64,000 bases of DNA, from assembly GCF_022605165.1 (NCBI RefSeq), contig NC_063071.1, positions 1,488,001-1,552,000 on the forward strand, read 5' to 3'. This DNA is from Purpureocillium takamizusanense (lineage: Eukaryota > Ascomycota > Sordariomycetes > Hypocreales > Ophiocordycipitaceae). The translations under genes were made by a program, and so were the position numbers. The notes under the pieces were generated by a model that saw only the letters and a list, made by a program, of their open reading frames with translations, did no database searches and had not been told where the DNA came from. Numbering within the stretch: the first letter of the stretch is position 1; the number at the start of each line of letters is the position of its first letter. Shown here piece by piece: positions 57,090 to 64,000 of the stretch.

Positions 57090-57414
57090 CGACCACGACG
57101 ACGACGACTTGCGGTTCGCAAAGCAGGTGGTGTCTAGCCAGGAGGAGCCCGCGGAGAGCGATACGGATGACACGCCCGTGGACGTTAGCGAGGGCGAGGG
57201 TCGCAAGAGGAGGCGGCTGAGCGACGAGGAGGAGCGCGAGGCAGACGGCGACGTGGACATGGAGGAGGTGGAGGAGGCAGCGACAAAGCAGCCCGACGAC
57301 GGTGCCGCCCGTGAAGAGCCCGACGGCGATGGCGACGATGCGCCGCCGGTGGTGGTGACGAGGCGGCCGCGGGTCAGGGGCGGCTTCGTCGTGGACAGCG
57401 ACGATGACGAGTAA
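53801..57414 (+). CDS. TOF1: Tof1/Swi1/Timeless replication-fork protection complex subunit
   Basis: Exons 53801-53875, 53938-56299, 56351-57414 encode 1166 residues, typical of fungal Tof1. With Csm3/Swi3 it travels with the replisome, keeps forks stable at barriers and passes the S-phase checkpoint signal. The TIMELESS N-terminal domain begins right after intron 1 ([23 protein letters not shown]) and continues through DFDGAR-like INFDGARIL and [14 protein letters not shown] second conserved block surrounds [19 protein letters not shown] and [21 protein letters not shown]. The C-terminus is highly charged with a run of Asp codons (about 57047-57110) and basic KKRK-type signals, and ends in VDSDDDE. 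Intron 2 is 51 bp, a multiple of three, and has no in-frame stop, so retention would insert 17 residues. Promoter carries two MCB boxes. Confidence 0.95.
57047..57110. repeat. GAC/GAT microsatellite inside TOF1 (poly-Asp)
   Basis: Tandem GACGAT/GACGAC codons encode an almost pure Asp tract in the disordered C-terminus. Length variation here would stay in frame. Confidence 0.85.
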
Positions 57415-57664
57415 ATGACATTGGGTTCGGCGTTGGGGCAGCACTGCTACGGGCACCATGTACGGCAGGCATCATAAGCGTGCCATGGATACATGTATTA
57501 CTTCTGGGGTCTAAGCGCCGCACGTTATATGTCGCTTATCCAGGGCGTTTCTAATTTGCAAGATCAAAGAGGCCGCGGCCTCTGGGTATACTATATCGCC
57601 CGCTCATGTGAAAAATGTCCAGATGTGTCCAGTTCTTCCCAAGCCCCGAGATACTGCGTGCGTG
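57415..57664. other. Convergent 3' region of TOF1 and the anion transporter (250 bp)
   Basis: Short spacer between the two stop codons; the 3' untranslated regions of the opposing genes must nearly abut or overlap. No gene. Confidence 0.7.
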
Positions 57665-59899
57665 CTAGAGAGGCGCTGGTCCCTGAGTGTGCGATGAGCT
57701 CCCCCTGCATGCGCCGGCGGCCCGGCGGCCGACGCTTCTGCGCCGCGTCGCCGTGCTCTGGCCGCTCTGGGCGTGTCCCATCTCGGTGAGGTCCTCCTGG
57801 CTCTTGCGCGGGCCGCCCGGGCCAGCAAAGACGCTATCGCGGTGGCGGGTGTCGCGCGAGAGGGGCTCCGACGGGGAGGGCATGCGGGTCGACACGGCGG
57901 TGTCGTCGCCGCTGGCCGTGTCGCCGCCGCTGCCGCTGCCGCCCCAGGCGCCGCCGATGCCTTCCATGGTAAAGTCAGAGGCGGTGGGGGCGTCGAGCGC
58001 GGCGAGCTCCTCTGGGCGGAAGATGCGTGGGAGGAGCAGCGTGCGGACGGGGATGAGGGCGAGGATGAAGACGGGGAAGCCGACGGCGGCAATGGTCTGG
58101 GTGATGGCAAAAGTGGCGCCGAAGCCGATGAGCTCAATGGCCACGAAGAGCCAGACGGCGGCACGGCGCTTGATGGCGCGGATCGGATGCGACGGCGGGG
58201 TGAGGGCCGTATCGCGTGAGAGAAAGACGAGCTTGGCGGTGATGCCGTTGGCCTCGAGGGCCTGAAAACCCATGATGAAGAAGAGGCCGGCGAGGACGCC
58301 GTGGGGGATGAGGTGGAGGACGACGAGGAGGGGACCCGTCATGGTGCCGAGGGTAAGGAGGCCCTGGGCGAGGTTGGACACGCGCTGCTCGACGACATGA
58401 GTGGCTTCAAAGGCGTAGGCCGTCGCTGAGCGATCCTTGACCTTGTCATCGTCCTCCTCGTCGGCGCGGACGGCCTTGGTCACGCAGAGCGATTCGGTGT
58501 GGAAGGGTGCCTGGGGGATGAGGCCGTTGGGGAACGGTAGGCCGAGGATACCTGCCACGCCGGTGGTCAGGCCGAGCAGGAATAGGTCCCAGTGGAAACC
58601 GGCGGGTTTGCGCAGGGGAAACTCGCTGCCCTGAGCGATGAGGGAGGAGACTGGCCGGTATTAGCGCCTTGTCCAAGGGGGGGGGAAAAGGCAAGTAGGA
58701 GCCATACCGTTGTGATCAAACCAAAAGAGAATGGTAAGCAGAATGGCAAAGGGCAGGGCGGTGAAGATGTCGCTGACGCTGAGATCCCAGAAGCGGACGA
58801 GCCAGGATCTGCCACTCGTGGGCTCAAAGGCGATGCCGGTGGGCAGGCGCTCGAGGGGCACGCTGTCCATCCTGCCGATGTGGACGAAGCCGGTGAAGAA
58901 GATGAGGGTGAGCGGCGTGCCGTAGTCTTTGAGGAAGACGCGGACTGGGTGACGAAACAGGCTGCTGGTGCCGAGCTGGCCGCAGACGTAGGCGACCATG
59001 AAGACGAGGAGGGCGGCGACGAGGGAGAGATAGAATGGGGCCGCGCCGCCGAGTGGAGTGAGGACCTGGATGCCTTTTTGCAGGTAAATGAAGGCGACGT
59101 AGAAGCCAAAGATGTCGCAGGGGAAGCGGGTAACCCAGCGCAGCCAGTTGCACGAGTTGGTGATGGCAAGGATCCAATGGAGGATAAGTGACCATCTGAA
59201 ACGTCAGCACGCGGTTTTATTTTCGCGGCGAATCCGGTAGAGGAGGAGACTTACATGCCGATCCAGGCCATGAAGCAAATGTAGTCGACCCCCGAGTCCT
59301 TCATTATGTCGTAGACGGTGCTGCACAGGTCAGTCTGGGTTACCGTTGGAAACAAGGACAAGCGGAACGGACTAGTTGAAGACGGTAATGGGGCCTGATG
59401 GGGTCAGCACCTAGTCATGGAGGGAGAGTCTAAAGATGGGGCGAACCTGTGACGCCCACAATGACGAGCGGTTGGGCAGCAAAGAGGGAAAAGACGACGG
59501 AGCCGAGGACAGAGGCCAGCAGGACTTCGTTGACACCGTAGTTGGAGCCCGTCTTCTGGAACATGTCGAGCGAAAAGGCGAGCGCAGGCAGGATGCTGGA
59601 CGCTTGTTAGAAGAAGCGAGCAAGGGGCGGGAGATTTGGGATTTGGACAAGGCAACGACGTACTTTGCAAAGTACATGTAGACGGTGGCCGGGACGACAC
59701 GATAGTCCCACGCATCGAGCCAGTCGCTGGCATAGTAGGGCGCGCGGCGGCGCAGGTCACTGACCATGCCGCGGAAGGGGTGAATCGCCCACCAGGCCTC
59801 AGGCTTCTTGGTCCGTGGCGGCGCAATACCGGCCGAGGAGCCCGTCGCCGCGGCCGTGGTCGGCAGGACGGGCTCGTCGGTGCGCTTGTCGGTGGCCAT
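57665..59899 (-). CDS. BOR1: SLC4-family anion transporter, Bor1-like (borate/bicarbonate)
   Basis: Exons (minus) 59899-59664, 59595-59447, 59394-59373, 59320-59255, 59195-58708, 58650-57665; lengths sum to 648 residues. Multi-pass plasma- or vacuolar-membrane protein of the HCO3-_cotransp family (PF00955); fungal members export borate. Landmarks: PFRGMVSDLRRRAPYYASDW near the start, YFANILPALAFSLDM across intron 1, QPLVIVGVTGPITVFNYT across the micro-exon, FYVAFIYLQKGI, and GLPFPNGLIPQAPFHTESL in the C-half. Exon 3 is only 22 nt; it is required to join GVTGPITVFN to YTVYD. The cytosolic tail is Ser/Arg-rich. Intron donors include GTTCGC and GTCCGT. Convergent with TOF1. Family is firm; borate as substrate is inference. 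Confidence 0.93.
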
Positions 59900-61398
59900 G
59901 GTTCCGCGCGCTTGTGCTGGATACCCAAGTGCGTCGATTGCTGCACCTGTCGCTGACCGCTGATGAGAGAGGCCAACCCAACGGCGGCGAGCTACGACGA
60001 GGTCGACGAGGAGCGTCGTCGGTGCGGAAGACGTGCGGTAGCAGCAGCGTTGCAACCCCGATAAGACATGTCTGCCCTTTTCACACCCGGCGCGCAAAAA
60101 CCCAAAGCATCCAATCGAGGGATGCAGATGCCGACGACAAGGTCAAGGTCAACAAAAGACGCTGCAGCCGGGACGAAGCGGCGACGCCATTCCAACGTGG
60201 CGGACGCCTCACTTATACCGGACAGGGAGCGAGCCGTCCCCCTTGGGGCCGGAGCCACAGTCCGCCGCCACCAGCGCCGACATCCATTCCGTCAGCCAGT
60301 CGAAACAAAAAAGTTAAGGGCGGGACCGCTTGATGGATTGATTGCTTGCTGGCTGCGCCGTTGGGGGGAGTGGAGGGTTCAAGAGAGCCTTGTTGTTCGC
60401 TTGGCGCCGTGCCATGTGGAGCTGCTGGACCATGAGCCTGCGTCATGACCACTGGCGCCGACTCGAGAGTCGAGACTCGTGGATGCAGATGTTGTCGTCG
60501 TCGTCGTCGTCGTCCATTGCTGCTGCGATATACATGTCGGGTTTCACTTTATGAGGAGCTGGCAAGAATCGACAATGACCAGACCCTCTGCTTGATTGTT
60601 TGTTTCTTTGTAGTTTGTACTGCCCCGAGCTTCATTCACGTTTTCCCACCGCCCAACTCCCCAACAAGCAGCGGGTACGACCCTCCCGTTCACCGGTGCG
60701 TGCCGGAACTTTCTTGTCCAATCACGTCGCCCCGTCAAGTTCGTCGTGCCTCCAGACGTCACTTTCTTCACGTTGCGTCAACGACGACGCCGCCGTCGCT
60801 CACTGTGTGTGATGAATCCCAACTCCTATTGAGCGTCCAGGTTCCCAGCGTCGGCCGGCCTCGACTTCCCTACAGTCGCATGCCCGAGGATGCGCGGCCG
60901 GCAATGTGTCGCGATGCGTGTTGCCGCCACTCAGCCGCTCCATGTCGTGCCTGGATACACTGCGTCGTCGTGGCAGCGCTGCAACCGCACCCGGTAAAGC
61001 GTCACCAACAGACACCTCTTTCGTTCGCAAAGGCTTCGCCAAGTGCCGTCGTATATGACTCAAGCCAACGCCGTCTGCCGTAGTATGGACAAAGTCTACA
61101 ATTCTAGCCTAAAGTACAAGTTACACGGCACTCCTCCCAGGAGCCGTGCCATCGCGGGTCCGCATCCCGCCGTGGAGTAGAGATATCATGCCGTCGCGAC
61201 ACCGGTTTCGTCGGCGACGCGCCAATCTCCTCGCGCGCTCAGGTTCCCGGCAGCAAGCCGCGAGCGCGCGAGAGGGCTCCATGCCGCCCCGGCTGGATCC
61301 CGGCTTGCTGGCTGGTGACTCGCCTGGCCCGCGTGCTGCCTGCTGCCTTGCGCTCCAAGTCGTCCCAGATCGCCCAACCTCACCACCTCACATCATCC
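59900..61398. other. Intergenic region (1.5 kb)
   Basis: Promoter of the Bor1-like gene and 3' flank of the m-AAA protease gene, both minus strand. It contains a GTC/TCG run at about 60495-60513 and CCAAT sequences near 60110 and 60718. The open frame 60445-61083 (plus) lacks any recognisable domain. No gene called. Confidence 0.6.
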
Positions 61399-62596
61399 TC
61401 ACCTGGCCCGAAAGGCCGGCGCGGGCGTCGGCGGCTCCTTGGGCGTGTCCGTCTCCTCCGAGGGAAACGGCGGTGGCGCGCTCTCCTCCTTGCCTCCACC
61501 AAAGAACTTTTCAAAGTCCTCGTTGTCGTCAAACGGCCGCTTACCCAGGATCCGCACCATGTCGTCGCGCACCAGCACCTCCTTCTTGAGCAGCTCTTCC
61601 GCAATCAGCCCCACCTCGTGCTTCTTCTCCGTCAGCAGATCGCGGCACTTCTGGTACGCCTCCTCGACGATCCGGTGCACCTCCTGGTCAATCTGCTGCG
61701 CCGTAGCCTCCGCGAATGGCTTCTGCATGCGGTTCGGGTCCTGCTCAAAGTGCACCGGCCCGACCTTGTCCGACATGCCCCACTGCGTCACCATGTTGCG
61801 AGCCATTTGCGATACCTTTTTGAAGTCGTCGCTCGCGCCCGTAGTCACCGTCGGAAAGTGGAGCTCTTCGGACACGCGCCCGCCCATCGTCATGGCCATG
61901 CGGTCCATGAGCTGGTTCGTGTTCATCAGGTACGCGTCCTGCGGCAGGTACTGCGCGTAGCCCAGCGCCCCCTGCCCGCGCGGGATGATGGACACCTTGA
62001 GCAGCGGGTCGGCGTGCCGCAGGAACCAGCCGCAGATGGCGTGTCCCGCTTCGTGGTACGCCACCGTCTTCTTCTCCTCCGGCTTGAGCACCAGGGACTT
62101 GCGCTCCAGGCCGCCAATCACGCGCTCAATGGCGCGCTCAAAGTGCTCCATCTTGACGTCCTCGGCATTGCCTCGGGCGGCTGTCCTTCTGTTAGCATGC
62201 GAATCCGCCTGCACGGTGGGGCAAGGTAAACGTACCGATGAGGGCCGCCTCGTTGACCACGTTGGCAATGTCGGCGCCCGAGAAGCCAGGCGTGAGGGTG
62301 GCCAACCGGCCCACCAGGTGCTCCTGGTCCTCCTTGGTGACAATCTTCTTGAGATAGACCTTGAAAATCTCCTTGCGCCCGTTCATCGTCGGCCGGTCAA
62401 TGTAAATGTGCCTGTCGAACCGCCCGGGTCGCATCAGCGCCTTGTCGAGAATGTCGGCGCGGTTGGTGCCGGCCAGCACGACGACCTGCTCCCTCGTGTT
62501 GAAGCCGTCCATCTCCGTCAGGATCTGGTTGAGGGTCGCCTCGCGCTCGTCGTTGCCGCCGAACCCTCGGCCGCTGTCCATGCGCGCACGGCCGAT

Positions 62597-62629
<33 letters not shown>

Positions 62630-64000
62630 CGCGTTCTTGCGGCCCTCGGCAAAGAGGTCGCGCACACGGGATGGACCGACACCCACAAACATTTCCACAA
62701 ACTCGGAGCCGCTGACGCTGAAAAAGGGCACGCCCGACTCGCCGGCCGTGGCTTTGGCGAGGAGCGTCTTGCCCGTACCGGGGGGGCCCGCGAGGATGGC
62801 GCCGCGAGGAATCTTGGCACCCAGCTTCTCGAACTTCTCAGGCTGCTTCAGGAAGCTTACAAACTCCATAATCTCCGTCTTAGCCTCCTCCAGGCCGGCG
62901 ACGTCGGCGAACTTGACCTTGACGGCGCTCTCGGCGTTGAACTTCTTAGCCTTGCTCTTGCCAAAGTTGAACATGCCGCCGGCGCCGCCGGCGCGCCCAC
63001 TCATGGAGCGCTGGGTCCAGAGAATCAGGCCGATGAACAGCAGCGTCGGACCAAACGCCAGAAGGACGTTGCCCATGGTGCTGCCGCCGGCCTCGTAGCT
63101 GACGGGGATCCGTTCCGACTGAGGAATGCCGAGCTGGTCCTGTGCCTCCTCGAGCTTCTTCTCAAAGGACTCGACGGAGCCGATGGAGAAGACGTAAGTC
63201 CTCCGACCGCCGTTCTCCGTCGTGGCCTGGGAGGCGTCGGGGTGCAACTCGACGCGCACCTGGGAGCCGTTAATGACGACGAGCTTCTGCACGAGGCCCT
63301 TGTCGAGGAACGCCCTCCTCATCTCCTGCCAGGTAATCTCCTTTTCTGAGAACGGCCGACTGAGCGACTCGAAGGCCCATAAGGTGACTCCAAGCACGAG
63401 GCCGGTCTGAAGGGCGTCCATCCACGTGTTCCTCTCCTTTTTCGGCGGCCCTTGTCCCGGGCCAGTGGTGTGCGACCTGTGTTCGTCTCGCTTGTCACGC
63501 GCCTGGCCGTCGTCTTGGCCCTTGGGTTGCTCGTCCTTTTGGTGATGCATGTTTGGGTCGTTTTTATCGAACATGCGGTTACCCTTTTGCTGTTGTTCCA
63601 CCTCCCATTCCGCCAACCGCTCCGCCATCATGAAGACGGACCGCATCAGCCTTCCCTTGTCCAGAATCGACAGGTTACCCGGGCCCTGCCGCATCTTCTT
63701 AAGCAGGTCACGAATTTCGCCCGGCGCGCCGGTCTGCTCGAGGCCCTTGAGTATGTCCGTCATCGTCTGCTTCTGGCCCTCGGGCAGGAGATTCTTGAAG
63801 CCCTCCAGCTGCGCAATCTCCTCCTTTGTCAGGTGTACCCAGCCCGCGGGCAGGGGTGCCGGGGGCGCTTTCGGCGCCTCGGATTTGCCTTGCTCATCGG
63901 TGGGCTTGTTCTCGGAGTCTTTTTTGTCAGTCGGCTCGTTCGACTTGGGGTCCTCGTCCGGCTGTGGCGGCTTCGAGGAAAAGTGTCTCGGCCGGGGCCC
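61399..64000 (-). CDS. map-1: Mitochondrial m-AAA protease subunit (Afg3/Yta12, MAP-1 type), N-terminus beyond right edge
   Basis: Exons (minus): beyond 64000 down to 62236, then 62180-61399; intron 55 bp; 848 residues visible, presequence missing. A membrane-anchored ATP-dependent zinc protease of the inner mitochondrial membrane facing the matrix; it degrades misfolded membrane proteins and matures selected ones. Seen in order: a Lys/Glu/Pro-rich N-terminal segment, two transmembrane helices ([18 protein letters not shown] and [19 protein letters not shown]) flanking an FtsH-extracellular-type domain, Walker A GPPGTGKT, Walker [12 protein letters not shown], the second region of homology through [23 protein letters not shown] before the intron, and the M41 zinc motif [20 protein letters not shown] near the end matches yeast Yta10/Yta12-type C-termini. 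Two transmembrane helices favour m-AAA over i-AAA. Symbol follows the single Neurospora m-AAA protein MAP-1. Confidence 0.93.

Noticed and set aside
61985..63349. 454-codon plus-strand open frame
   Set aside because: Antisense shadow of the m-AAA protease gene.

Overview
The window is nuclear DNA of a filamentous ascomycete, most likely Sordariomycetes and probably Hypocreales. This is judged from the gene families, short 50-110 bp introns with GT..AG ends and CTAAC/CTGAC-type branch sites, high third-position GC, and an Htf1/Hox2-type homeobox gene. The genus cannot be fixed from the sequence alone. Exon ends below were placed by eye from splice signals plus conserved protein continuity; where segment lengths were summed, they give whole-codon totals.

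Left part (1-24 kb): a PMC1-type Ca2+-ATPase (minus, C-terminus off the left edge), a quinate/sugar-porter-type MFS transporter with seven introns, a membrane-anchored acyl-CoA-synthetase-like protein that has lost the ATP-binding loop and the C-terminal lid, a HET-domain protein, an alpha/beta-hydrolase with a coiled-coil insert, and a Ser/Thr-rich single-pass membrane protein.

Middle (24-51 kb): a Zn2Cys6 transcription factor and Mediator subunit Med19/Rox3, then about 10.5 kb with no recognisable gene (33.5-44.0 kb) leading into the homeobox gene. That gene carries an apparent GC-AG intron inside the homeobox. Another 5.6 kb gene-empty stretch follows; it contains a strong 34-bp-arm hairpin and ends at an intron-containing tRNA-Ser(UGA).

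Right part (51-64 kb): housekeeping genes. A mitochondrial 3-hydroxyacyl-CoA dehydrogenase and the replication-fork-protection gene TOF1 are divergent and share a 407-bp promoter. CCTCGG (fatty-acid regulator type) motifs lie on the dehydrogenase side and two MluI cell-cycle boxes on the TOF1 side. An SLC4/Bor1-type anion transporter with a 22-nt micro-exon and the mitochondrial m-AAA protease (N-terminus off the right edge) complete the window.

I found no CRISPR array, no rRNA, no intact transposon and no biosynthetic gene cluster. The genes look like ordinary dispersed fungal genes rather than one pathway. The least explained items are the pseudoenzyme, the GC-AG homeobox intron, the 49.7 kb hairpin and the protein-like but stop-interrupted DNA near 38.1-38.8 kb.
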